Shown here one piece after another: positions 10,406-22,500 of a DNA stretch of 64,000 nt; the first letter of the stretch is position 1, and the number at the start of each line of letters is the position of its first letter. The notes below the pieces were generated by a model. That model saw nothing but the letters and a program-made list of their open reading frames with translations, did not search any database and was not told where the DNA came from. The stretch is from Hondaea fermentalgiana (Eukaryota; Sar; Bigyra; Thraustochytrida; Thraustochytriidae), in assembly GCA_014084085.1 (NCBI GenBank), contig NPFB01000068.1, positions 36,499-100,498 of the forward strand, in the 5' to 3' direction. Both the position numbers and the translations under genes were made by a program.

Positions 10406-11184
10406 CAGGCACTGCCAGTGAGACGCAGACGACGCAGCAGACGGACAGGCAGGCAAGCAGAGAGACACGTCAGGCCCACTGCGAGCGCCAGCGCCAGCTC
10501 GGAGGCACGTAGAACCTCTTCGTGCGCACAACAAGGACCCACCCACCCATCCGTCGACCAGGAGAAGAAGACGAGGAAAATCGCCCGCGACCGCAGCTGG
10601 TGAGCGATAAGCGAGCGCCACAAGTGAGGTCGGAGCCAAGCGAGATACTGTCCGCGTTCGCATTTGGAATAGTGCGCCGCATCTCGCACTGCACTGCGTG
10701 CGAGGGAGAAGCAAACTAACGAGACCCGAACAAACAAATACACAAACGGGGAATCGCCCAAAGGCCCGCGCTCCGCAGCTCTGCCGCTGGCGGCAAACAC
10801 CCAAAGCCGGTCGTCATCCCGCCGCGGGCATCCTGGCGACCACGCGGACGGGCCGCACATGCAAAAGCCAAAGCGCATCGAGCGAAGCGCACGCCAGGCT
10901 CTACGCGTGGAGACAACGACAAGGCAACTATAAGTTCTCGCGGCGCGGGCCGTTCCCCGCCCCGGGGCAGCCGCCCAGATCCCAGCGCCACCAGCACCAG
11001 CACCAGCACCACAAGCGGCGAACAAGCTTCTCACAAGACGCAAAATCAGCAAGAGCCTCCTCGAGCGGCCGGCGCTGGCGCTGACGAAGAACGCCCCAGC
11101 TCGCGCGGCAACGCGCACGCCAGCTCGCACCTGCAAACGGAGGCAAACGCGCTTCAACAACAACAACAACAACAACAAGCAGCA

Positions 11185-12505
11185 ATGGCTGCTGCTTTTG
11201 CGAAGCGTGCCATGCCTACACCGCATGGCCTCGATCAACCTTTCGATGCCCCTCATCACTACAAACGTGCTCGCCTCGACGAACACCAACAAACGCCATG
11301 GGATGCCATGTACACCTTGCACGAGTCAGAGCAACGTCTGCACGACGAGCGGAACCCATTTCAACGTACGCGCGCACCCACATCATATGCCCCCTTCTCC
11401 TCCTCTTCATCATCCTCCTCCTCCTCGTCGTCATCGTCAACGTCTGCATCTGCATCTGCATCTGCATCATCGGCTCAAGCTGCCCCTCGTCGTCCTTCTG
11501 TCTTTGATATCATGGGCTTCAGCCACGAGCACATCGACGCTTCAATCTCAACGGTGAGTCAAGAGTGGCCCGCGGACCACCACAACGAGGTTCCGCTTCG
11601 ACCAGGCTCCTCTGCATCGAGAAGGGGGTCTACCTTTTCGGCTCTCGGATGTTTTGATGGTGCCCCGCTCACGCTCGGATCGAATTTCGATCCATCCTTG
11701 TATATTCCACCCAACGCAACCCATGCGCCTTCGCGCTCCGCTACAGACGCTGAGAGCAATTTTTGGGCCTTTGCCGCATCTGTGTTCAGCGCAAATGAAC
11801 ATGCTGAACAGCAGCAAGCGCCCGAAGAGCACTTCATGCGTCACCATGAAGTATTGTCTTCTTCAGAGCTCACTTCGCCTGCCGCAATACCTGCACCTGC
11901 GCCTCCGGTCACGACTGTGCAGCCCTCTTCTCATTCCTCGTCCTCGGCGTCCTCCGTATCCTCCTCGTTGGAGGCTGACCTTGCTCATGGCGCCACCGAG
12001 CGTGGACTTGCTTCGACATCGACTCATTCCGCACAAGAACGTGTCAAGTCAGAGCCACGAAGAGTACCTGCACCACCACCACCACCACCACGACCGCCTC
12101 TCGAGGGACGTTCTACGTCGGACCTGTCGGCGGCCCAGGGAGGGCTTGCCTACCAGATATTTATGCGCCATGTTCACTTTGACGAGGTCCGCAACACCGC
12201 CAACGCTTCGGGGATTTTCTCCAAGCCCTGCTTCGAGGAGTGGCTCGCAACACGCCTTTCGTCTCTCAAGAACCCTTACGAGTCCTTCCGCCGCGCTGTT
12301 CTTGCGCACGTCACGGGCTTGGACGGCCGCAAGCCATTCCCCCCCGCCGTGGAATCAGATATTCTTCGCAACGTTCGACGAAGTGCTATTTGGCCATGCT
12401 TCCTCGAGAGGACCTTGCCCAATGGTCGTCCCGTTCAAGTTGGAGTCTACGGCTTTCGTGGTCAGGGTTATTGGGAAAAGCACGTTGCACAATATCAGCT
12501 TTTGT

Positions 12506-12541
<36 letters not shown>

Positions 12542-12687
12542 TCCCAACAAAGCAGGAGAACGTTCATGGCGATGCCAAGGAAACCTCTCCTTCTCCTTCT
12601 CCTTCCCGTCCCTCTTCTGTGACCGTGAAGCAAGAGCAGCAGCAGTCCTCGTCAAGCCCTGCTACCGCTTCGGCTAAGAGCCCCTAG
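11185..12687 (+). CDS. Ser/Gln-rich orphan protein, possibly a transcription regulator
   Basis: The 500-residue protein starts at an ATG right after a (CAA)n leader (11154-11178). Residues 1-315 are disordered-looking: a 14-Ser run near residue 73 followed by Ser-Ala repeats, Pro-rich segments and a PPPPPP tract. One apparently folded block lies at about residues 325-440 (YQIFMRHVHFDEVRN, CFEEWLATRLSSL, PYESFRRAVLAHVTGL, IWPCFLERTLPNG, YGFRGQGYWEKHV). I do not recognise this block. It is followed by a ten-Gln tract coded by CAG and two VKxE sumoylation-like sites (VKQE; also VKSE earlier). Basic KR patches and this composition suggest a nuclear protein, but function is unknown. It is a single exon, upstream of and parallel to the giant USP gene. 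Confidence 0.7.
12508..12540 (+). repeat. (CAG)11 coding for polyglutamine
   Basis: Eleven pure CAG codons inside the gene at 11185-12687. Confidence 0.95.
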
Positions 12688-12970
12688 CTCGCAAGCGCGC
12701 ATCTCCCCCAATTCATGTGTCTTTCTTCTTCCTCCCTCCGCGCCTGGCTAGCTGCAGCTGCAGCTGCAGCATGCTACAGCAACTGCTGCTGCAAGCCCTC
12801 GCACCTCGTGACGAGCTAAAGGCGCTCTCAACTCAATTCCTTCCCTTTCCCTTCCCCTTTCCTTTCCCTTTTTCCCGCGCTGCAGTACACTGCAGTGCGC
12901 CGCCAAAATAATACTAACAAAATGATGTTCACTCGTGTTTGTTCTTGTTCCCGCCCGCCGGCGCGATAGC

Positions 12971-13025
12971 CGACTTGCGCGGGCGGATGCGCACTTGCGC
13001 GGAAGCCATTCTCCACTTGCGCGCG
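12971..13025. promoter_or_regulatory. Phased ACTTGCGC promoter cluster upstream of the USP gene
   Basis: Three copies, all in the same orientation: CGACTTGCGCG, GCACTTGCGCGG and CCACTTGCGCGCGG, with ACTT at 12973, 12993 and 13015 (steps of 20 and 22 bp). It is the cleanest of the four clusters in the window. Confidence 0.65.
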
Positions 13026-13292
13026 GCGCGTGGCACTCGGAAGCGCGCCTCGCGCTCGACGCGGCGGATCGCAAGCAAGCGAGCAGTCGAGAATCCCGAG
13101 CGCGGCCCCGGAGAGCGCGACGCGCGGAGCGGACTGCGCGCGGCAGCGAGAGCCCGCGGCGCAGCGCGGATGGCCGGCGAGGAGGAGCAGGGCCGCGCCG
13201 AGGCGAGGCCGCCGCAGCAGCCCGGGCCTCATCCCGAGCGGGCGGGGCATCATCATGCGCCGCGCGGCGGAGACGCAACCATCGCCCGCGCG

Positions 13293-13392
13293 NNNNNNNN
13301 NNNNNNNNNNNNNNNNNNNNNNNNNNNNNNNNNNNNNNNNNNNNNNNNNNNNNNNNNNNNNNNNNNNNNNNNNNNNNNNNNNNNNNNNNNNN
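13293..13392. other. Assembly gap of 100 N
   Basis: Exactly 100 N, the usual placeholder for a gap of unknown size. It sits in very GC-rich sequence between the promoter cluster and the first visible ATG of the USP gene. Confidence 0.98.
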
Positions 13393-13591
13393 AGAACCCC
13401 GCGCGAGCGAGGCCGCGTCGGACCCCAGCGAGGCGCGCCCGCGGGGCGACGGCTCGCGAGATCCGCGGGGCCCGGAGGTCGTGCCCGAGGCCGCCAAAGA
13501 TGGCGTCGTAGCCAATCCCAACCACCGCGAGCTGGAGGCCCCCGACTTGGGCTCCGACGCGGAACAGACGAAGAAGAAGGCTCGTTCCGCC

Positions 13592-16500
13592 ATGGACGTC
13601 GACACGCCCCGAGAATACAACGACAAAATACCCAGGACGCTATCTCAGGCCAGCAATACTCGAGACGCTAATCGCAACGATGCCATGAATGCGAGTGATG
13701 CAGATGAGGAGGAGGAAGAAGAAGACGATGAGGAGGATGAGGGTGATGAAGTTGAAGATGATGGAGAGTTGCAGGACGACATTGACGATGCCGAACAAAT
13801 GCAGGATCTTTTAAAAAACGGACGTATTGCACTTACTTCAAAAACGGGGGCCATGGCAGGTCGTGGCGCAGGAGTAAGTCGAGCTCGACGGCAGGATCAA
13901 ACCTCTATGGGTACTGGAGCGAATGTCAGGCCTCTATCAGGCAGCGATTTCGAGGTCCAGCACGCCAATGCCGACGGGAGCGGGGGCGGCACCGATGTGG
14001 AGGATAACCTCTCCGTTGCAGGAGTCGGATCAGTGGGCACTCCTTCACAACAAGACGCTTCACCCGCGTCCTTGCAAGACTTTGCTGGAAACTTTTTCAA
14101 TGAAAACACCGCTGGCTCAGGAATGATATCTCGCTCCAGCTCTGTCGGGTCCACGCATCCCAGTACTGACGGCAAATTTGTCGATCCCATCATTCAGGCC
14201 CTCAAGGAGTCACCGATCAGTCAAAACGCCTTCGACGGTCTCCGGGAAAGGATGAGATTCTTGTTACGATTTCATCTTCGCCTCGCCAAATCGAAAGATA
14301 CTGCGCAAGAGCAAGCGCGTGCAAGAGACGCTGGCGAGAGCAAAACCGAGGGCCAGGCTCAACGCAGCGACGCTGATGGCGCGGACGAGGACAAAGGCAA
14401 TGAGGACGAAGACGCTAGCATCCTGGATGAGGGCGAAGATGCCCGGCGGGATGCTACATCAACGGCCTACCTCGTGCGCGCAAGCGTGGACACACTCTTG
14501 GCACGTTGCGAAGCCTTGACAGATGCTGATGTGCAGAATACTCTATCCTTCTTTACGTTTACGCTCGAGATCTATGCCCAAATGTTCACGGCCCCTCTGG
14601 GCGAGGTCCATGTCGCTGTACTCAAACTTCTCTCCTCAGGGCCGCGCTCTCCCTTCTTTCAACTGTGCGGCCCCGTCACCCTTCGAAGGGGACAAAAGCT
14701 GGGCTTTGCTACCGTTCCGTTTTCCACCACGTCTGATGCGGTCGCTTCCCCCCCGCGCGCTTCGCTTGGTTTTTTACAACTTGTCGAGGTCTTTTGTGAT
14801 CTTGGCTGTCTCGAAGCCATGGTGAAGGAACTCACGCACGAGTCGCCCTCACCGCTCTTTGCCCGGCACTGTGTGCAGGTTTTTTCACATATTGTAGACT
14901 TTTTGCGCCCTAATCTGGCCGGCCTCCTGGTCAAGGCGCTCGTCGGCGCGCTCTCCGTGTACTTGAGTGGCCTTTCTAACTCAGACTTGCATCGCCTCGA
15001 CCGCAGCGTGCTCTACGAGATCTTCATGCAGACACACTTTTTGCTCAATCGAACAAGCATCATGTCGGCCCAGGAGGCGCGTCGTTGTGTCGAGGGGTTA
15101 CGTCTCTCCGTCGCTCTCAAGCAACTACGTAGTCCATTCATGCAACAACGCCTCGCCGGCCTACGTCAAATACGCACCATCGTCGAGGATGCAGAGTTCC
15201 GGGCCTCAGAGAGCGCAAGAGTGCAAGCTGCGCAGGCACTGGAGAACAAAGATTCAGGCGCGCGCCCCCTCGTCTCGAGGAAACGTAGTCTCGAGGATAT
15301 CGGGTCAAGCGTTTTGCGCAAACGTCCAAATGTGGGCCAGCTGCAAATTACAACGGACGAGCTCATGGATAGCGCTCTACATGTTGCCGCTGCGGAAGCT
15401 TCATTGCATGTCGGCACGCGAAATAACGTTGGGAACCTTCCTTCGGGCACATCAGAGGATGAGACTTTTTTCAAGTCCGCCATCAAGTCCATCTTTCGCT
15501 CCGATACCCCACATCCGCAAGATGAGCACGACACCGCTGACCTCGCCGCGGAAAAATTACAACAGTCGCCTGTTCCAAGCACTGACAGCGTCGCAGACGC
15601 TCTTACAGGCCTCGCTGACTCCTCTCGAAAGAGTCAAAAAGAAATGACGGCTGCCAAAGAAGCGGATGCAGATGCTGCTCTCGCAGAGGCCCTTGCCGGC
15701 GAAAGTTCTGCTGACCGAGAGACTTTAGCCATCGCGGCGCGTGCTTTCGCGGACTCCAACACTCCCTTCGAGACTCTCGATCGCCTTTGTTCCAAGACGC
15801 AGCGCATCCTGGAAAGAGTCGCCGACAAGCTCAAGAGTCGGCCAGATGATGCAGCTCTTGACATAATTTCTCTTAGCGCCGCGACACCTGTCGACATGGC
15901 TGCAACGCGTCAGGAACCTGAGACTCCCAGGGACGTCGCCGCTGCTGGAAAGAATGAGGTTGCGCCGAATAGTGCTCAGTTCCCGAGCGGACAAGGAGCA
16001 CCAACGGACGTGATGACTGTGAACGAGGAGGGTCAACTTCCAAAAACCAAGCTAGGATCCAGCCAGGAATTCGCTTCTGGCAATGAAAAGGTCCAGAGCG
16101 CAGGGGAGGTGACCAAGAACAGCGATAACGAGGAGTTACCCGATGCGTTACCCACCTCGACGAGTGAAAAGACCGCAACGACGACTTCCCTTAAACTCCC
16201 TCCTGCGTCGGACCTTGCCACGGAAGCGCTTGCAATCTGGTTCAAGGAGAATCGTGTGGTCCAGGTCATTTTTGGCCCTGATTATATCCACACGGAAGTT
16301 CTCAAACGGTGTTCAGAAATTTGCAGGTTTCTTGCCACGCAAGATCTCTTTTCGGAAGAAGATCTCGACCTTGTTTGGGATACAGCGTTTGGTACGAACG
16401 CGCACGAGAGCATTCGGGACACTCTTTGCAGTATTCTTGCCGAGTTGGCGCGCTATCTCCGGCTCGATAAACTCAACTACGTCTGGGACAAGATTAAAAG

Positions 16501-19500
16501 CATTGATCTTGCTGCGCATGACACAAAAACATTATCGCTTGTGCGAAATTTCACGGTCAATGCCGTAATCTCGCTGCGAATCCATGGCGACGTGAACCTG
16601 ACCGAGGCTGCTTCAGCTCAAAATTGGTATGGTCTTGGTTTATTATGGGACATGGTGCAAGACGAAACGACGTGTCCGGCTGCATGTCACAAGGCTGCAC
16701 TTCAACATCTTACTCATCTCTGCGCTTGGCAGCCGTGCTTTGCTGCACGAACCACCTTCCTCCGCGCTTGCATGACCAATCTCAGGGACTCAAAGTCGGT
16801 GCCGCAAAGTCTCAAGCTCATGCGCGCTATCATAACATCGTTCCCCCTCGATAGCTCGACGCCTGTGCCAGCCTCGTCAGAACAAGCTGATACGCCTCAA
16901 CAACTGCCGCTCATGGCTGCAGAGCCAAAGACACCGACGTCTCGCCGAGAACTCGCTGCATGCCAGTCTTGGCTCGTTGAATCGTGCTTGGCGAACCTCA
17001 AACAGTACAAAATTGACTGCTTGAAGATTCTGGCTGTAAAACCCGAGCTCCACACCTCGCTTCTTTCAAAGTCTGTCCTGTCGGATCCCATACCACCACC
17101 AGCCCCTGCTCGCCAGGGGGAAGCAGAACCTTCGTCTGCCTCCTCGACAGCGATTGCTACATCGTCTGTAACAGCAGTATCTTCAGCACTCGTATCAGAA
17201 ATTGCACCAGCACAAGCACCAGAATTGGCACCAGCGCCCGCGGAGTCAGCAGCGTTAACGACAAAAACCTTACCCGCTGTCACTGCAGTTGCTGTCGGCC
17301 GCCAAGGCCACACAAACGCTGAAGACTTTCGCGATGAGGACATGCACGAGGACAAATACGAGTGCGACATTTACGACGAGGAAGCCGAGGATTTCGGACA
17401 TCATGACGAAATGGATGTCAGCAACGCAGACGCAGCGAGTCGCGCCGTGCTCAAGACAAATCAAGGAGGCTCGTCCGCTTCGTCCTCCTCAACGCTTGGC
17501 CACGTCGACAAGGATATCAGCGCGGCAACCACTCTGCCGAATACGGTACTGCCGTCCGACTTGGAGGCTAGCGGCGACGCGAGTCTTCCGAACCATAGTC
17601 GACGCAGTAGCTTGAGCAGCAACGCACAAGGTGGTGGAGCATTTGGGACATCCTTTGGAAAGGCCACAGAAAAGGGTACCGAGAACCCTCTTGACTCTTA
17701 CAAGCTTATGGGCAAGTACTCACACCTCCGCGGTCTGCGCATTCGTCTTAACTTTCTCCGCTTTGTTGTGATGTCGTGCGGGAAGGAAAGCGAAGATTTT
17801 CAGCTGACTGCGACTCAGGCCGAGGTCATTCTCGAGCATCTTGGATGCAAAGCGCTCACTCTCAATGAGCGCAGTCTTGCTCTTTCGTGGATCATGCAAA
17901 TGCACTTTGTTGCAAACGCCTTTGGACCAAAGACGGCGCGTACGGCGCTATTGAGTACCTTTCGCAAGTTTTCTCTGGACTCTTTGCGCAACCGAGACTT
18001 TAGCTTCTTCGAGTATTTTTTTCGCGTTGTCAATGCTGACATTGGTCGGCTCGAGTATAAGCCAGGGAGCAAGCCCCGGCCCTTTAACTTTACCCAGGCC
18101 ACACCGCGGGCCTTTTCTGGAGACGCAAGCTGGCTGTACAACAAATCTGCCAAAGAGCTTCGTCGCTGTCTGTCGGGCCCCGAAAGCATGTCGGGAACCC
18201 CGAATAGCTTCAAGGTCGTTGATGCTCATCTCTATGGACTTGGCATGCTTTGGTGTATGGCCCTGCGCGCAGATAGTGGATCTGTCGCGCGTCGGGCATC
18301 CAAAATGCTTTGCACTTTGTTCTCTTCCATGGCCCCAGGTTCGGATGCTGAACGAACGCTTCAAGAAATTAAAGATCCCGATGAGCGAGCTCTCGTCGCG
18401 CAAGCTTGGGGTGATGACGCGACCTTGACAACCTCAAAGGCTGTTTCTCTTTCCTCCTCATCTAAGGATGACGGTGCATGGGGTCTGATTGTTGGAGGCT
18501 TTTTGCGTGAGGCGCTTGCGCAACTGAAGCAAGCGCTGGTGAGTCGACATTCTACAGCTTCACGGCGCCGCGTACGGTGCTTGGTCCTCCTCAAAGATCT
18601 CCAGGCCGCATGCGCGTGTCCCAGTCTTGTAGAGAGGTCGCATGGAGCACGCGTCGAACGTGTGAACCGTGCAGAAGGAATTTTGGATGGCGAGACTGTG
18701 GAGCTGCGCATCAAGGAGGTGAGCAAGTCAAATGCGGAGCTTTCCCTCCAACTAGCCAAGGTGGCCCCGGTTGCCGAGCTGCGGAATTCTGTCGCTGCCC
18801 TTTTGCGAAAGGACCCCGAACTCTTGCGTTTCATCTCCAGCGGAAGGGAGATCAAAGCGCCCGATAAGGCTGAAAAGGGAACGATTTCATTCCAATCGGG
18901 CCAGGTCATCTACGTCGTGGTTCGCCAGGCCGTCTCGGCCAATCCGGACGATGCCAATGCAGCAGCCACGGCGAAGAGTGATAGCTTGCCTTCCGCGTCC
19001 CAAGCGGCTACGGATGTCAGGGAAGCGCCCAAAACCGTGTCTCCTTCCGCTCAACATGGAGCCTCAGAGAACGGGGATTCTGTGCTCACTCAAGGTGAGA
19101 GCGACGAAAAAAATATGGCGAAAGACATCGGGGGTCTGCAACGCAGCCGGAGTGCAAGTGTGGAAACAATTTCAACAAGCGCAACGAATCCAGAGGCGAT
19201 CTTGCAGCAACCAGAGCACGTGCAACTGCTTACCGAGCTGCTTTTTGCAGGTTCGCTAAGCGATGGAGTGGCTGCTCAGACGTGGGACCTGCTCCAAGAT
19301 CTACCAACACGCCATGATCTTTTGCAGTCGATACGCGAGAACTCCGTCCCCTGGGACGAGCTGTGCGATTTAAGACCAATTCACAAAACCTTGTATGCGC
19401 TGCAAAGTATGCACTTTATGCTCTGCTGCGAGGATTCGGGCTTTAGCGCGATTTTGAGTGACGCTGTCGAACCTGGTATGTCGGTGGCTTGGGCGCAGAA

Positions 19501-22500
19501 GGCGATTGTAAACGGTGCTGCATCCAAGTTGATTCAAGTCCTGGTTTCCTTGAATTCCGAAGCAACTTCTGTGCTTCGCACACATCCTCTCGGTATGTAC
19601 TGTGTTTTGGAGTTTCTCTGCGTAATCAGCAGACTTTTGCGGGCCATGAGCAAGGCAGAATTATTGGCACTGCTCGAAGTGCAAGGTCCAGCTTTGAACG
19701 AAGCTTTGCTGACCGCTGTGCGAACCGTCGCGTCCACAGCACCACCAGATACGGCAACGCCTTCTGAAACTTCAGCACCAGGCGCGATTGGTACTGCGGG
19801 CCGCGAAAGCAAATCATTGCAAGAGCGCAACAAAGCTGTTGCCCATGACGTGGTCATGCGCGCGTTGAGCCTCCGTTTGTGGATTTGCGAGGCGTCGGAC
19901 CTTGGGTACTTTGGTTGCTCTGTCGACATCGTGGCTCAAGGCACTGGCGCCAAGGCATTCTCCCAGGACTGGCTCATCTCGTGTCTTTTGCGCTGCCCCG
20001 ACGGAAGCGTCAAAAAGGACGTGGCTACAAGTCTCCGTGGGTACCCTTGCCAAAGTCAAGGATTGCTACAGGCGCTTGCCTCTGTCCTGGACGCTACAGA
20101 GCAACCCGAATGCCACAATCGCTCAAACGAGTACTTTTCGCTTCTCTGTGACGTGGCCAAAAATGCGCTCAGGGCCCAGGACGACAGAGTGAAGCGCGGC
20201 GAGGGTGTAAGCGAGAGCATTGCGACCTCCGCAGAGTGGGCCGAAGAGCTCGGAGGGCGTCTCTTTTCAGCTCTGCGGAGTCATATCTCCACAGAAAAGC
20301 GCACAGGGGCCACTACTTTTCTGGATCAAACGCTGTGCGGTCTATTGGACGCGCTGGAGGTGTTGGTGTCGGGAGCACATCTTAAAACCACGCTGCGCAA
20401 GCCGGAAAGTCTCGTGAGTTTCGTCTTTCACGAGTGCCTCTTTGAGATTGAAATGGGCAATGCAGATGGGAAACCCATGTGTAAGAGCGCGATGAGTCGA
20501 GCCGCGGCCTTTCGACTTCTCCTCGGTGCTGCCTCGTCCAGCGCAAACAGTCTTCAAGAGCTATTGCGGCTTATTGAGTCGCAGCACAAGCAGACCGATC
20601 TTTGCCCGCTGACCACGCATGGTCTCATTGAACATGCGAACTTTCCCTCAAGCATGCGTTGGCTCATTGAAGAGGAAAGCGACGACCGTCAAATTCGCGA
20701 TCGTGAGAATCAGTGGCAGTACGAGCCGGCCTCGCAGCGTAAGGCCGAGTCAGGCTATGTCGGACTGCGAAATCTCGGTTGCATCTGCTACATGAATTCG
20801 CTTTTGCAGCAGCTCTACATGATTCCCGAATTTCGACTGGCGATTCTTCGCAGCGGGGATACTGCTAAGAAGCGAACCCGCCGGGCACGTGACTCAGAAA
20901 GCGTTCTTATGCAGCAGGAAGAAGAAGAGAGGCGCGGAAGCGTATCCGAACTCCGAGATGACAACCCAGACCCCGATCAAGGTCCCAAACAGCAGCGAGT
21001 GGACGCTGCAGGACAAAAATCGGGGGCTCGGGATGACGTGCAACAACCCAAGAATCCGCCATTGGAACGGTCCTTGTCAGACGAAGAACTCATCAAGCAT
21101 CGTCAGTACAAGTTACTCTTACGTCAGACGCGGCGGATGTTTTCGTGGCTCCAAGAGAGCCAGAAGCGTGCGTATGACATGACGTGCTTTTGCAACGAGT
21201 CGGTTTCGCTGAACCAGGGAAACCCTGTAGATATTTTCGAGCAGCAGGACGTGGACGAGTTTTTCAATGTTCTAATGGATCAGCTCGAGTGCGGCCTCAA
21301 GGACACAAAACGGCCCAATGTATTACGCGAGCTTTTTGGCGGCGTGCTCTGCAATCAAATATTGTGCAAGGAAGGCTGCTCGCACCGTTCAGAGCGCGAA
21401 GAGAACTTTATGGTGTGCCAGCTCGAAGTCAAGGGCAAGCAGAGCATTCTGGAGAGTTTGGACCTATATGTCGAAGGCGAGATGCTTGAAGGCGACAACA
21501 AGTACCTGTGTGGGGAGTGCAATGAGAAGCGCGATGCCCAAAAACGCGCTTTTTTTGCCTCTCTTCCGAACGTGTTTATGATTCACCTGAAACGATTTGA
21601 CTTCGATCTTGAGCTTTTGCGCAAGATCAAGGTGAACGACCACTGCGAGTTCCCGTTGGAATTGAACATGAAAAAGTACACGCGGGAGGCACTGGAGGGT
21701 CGCCTTGAAGACTCGAAGCCAGACAGTTACTACGAGTACGAGCTGGTGGGTATTCTTGTACATACCGGCACTGCCGATAGCGGTCACTATTACTCCTTCA
21801 TTAAGGAGCGAGTTCCCACGGCGGATCGCACCTCGTGTGAGTGGTTTCACTTCAACGACGAGCAAGTGTCGCACTTTGACCCTGCTACAATTCCCGAAAC
21901 CTCATTTGGTGGTGCCAAAAACGCTCAATGGGACGGGAATCAGCAACGCGCCCCCAGCCAATCGTGGTCCAACAAGCCTTACAGCGCATACATGCTCATC
22001 TACGAGCGTCGTGGAAGGCCGTGTCTGCCAGGTCTCGAACCGGGCCAGGCTCGTGCAGAGGAAGTTCTCCCCGTGCTGCGCAAGGCGGTACCGTCTTCAT
22101 TGCGGCGCACCTGCTGGCAAGAGAATCTTGATTACATGAGCGACGAGATGGTGCTCGACCCAGCCTATGGTCGCTTCGTGGTAGAAGCATGCAGACTCGT
22201 TACGGATGGCACCGAGGTGTCTGAAAGGAACAAGCTTGCCGCCCTGCAAGCGTGTGCCGCCTACTGTATAAACACGTTGGTTCACGCTCGCGAGAAGGAG
22301 CATCTTGACACTCTTTTGGACCAGCTGAAGCGTCTCGTTGAGCTTGGCGGGCCAGCAGCAACAAAAGCAATGCTGGAGAACTTTGAAGCCAATGGCGCAA
22401 CCGCCATCAAGCAGCTTCTCCTCCGCTGCCCCCTGCCTCAGGTTCGCGATAAGTTCCGATCGTTTGTGGTGCAAATGCTCCAGGAGAATGTTGAAAAGGA

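Larger units (their letters stand above)
4453..11184. other. Gene-poor 6.7-kb interval rich in simple repeats
   Basis: No open frame here has convincing protein-like composition. Those present mostly start at GTG or TTG or are Arg/Ser/Ala runs. The interval contains a 15-bp minisatellite (4515-4589), (CTTT)n, (TCGTC)n, (GGCT)n, (GATC)n, (TTTG)n, an 8-bp GCAGCCAG repeat, a 10-bp ACAGAGAAAA repeat, (CCAAG)n and (CAA)n. The last kilobase probably serves as promoter and leader of the gene at 11185; CTATAAG near 10928 is a weak TATA candidate. No tRNA, snRNA or mobile-element coding sequence was recognised. Confidence 0.6.
12688..13591. other. Spacer, promoter and unresolved 5' region of the USP gene
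   Basis: It begins with the 3' region of the orphan gene, including a self-complementary CAGCTG-rich stretch near 12749-12795. A pyrimidine run (CCCTTT-type) near 12840-12870 follows, then the phased ACTTGCGC cluster, extremely GC-rich DNA and a 100-N gap. The USP frame is open across this part but has no ATG in the visible sequence before 13592. Confidence 0.55.

Noticed and set aside
9628..11322. 564-codon open frame on the minus strand
   Set aside because: Composition is Leu/Arg/Ser/Cys-rich and follows the repeats on the other strand; it overlaps the start of the real gene at 11185 and shows no domain.
12935..13591. Extended N-terminus of the USP from 12935
   Set aside because: That frame begins at GTG, crosses the promoter cluster and the N gap, and has no ATG; part of it may still be coding, but it cannot be supported.
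18539..18557. GTGAGT...CAG pair inside the USP gene as an intron
   Set aside because: Only 19 bases long and the frame is open and protein-like through it.
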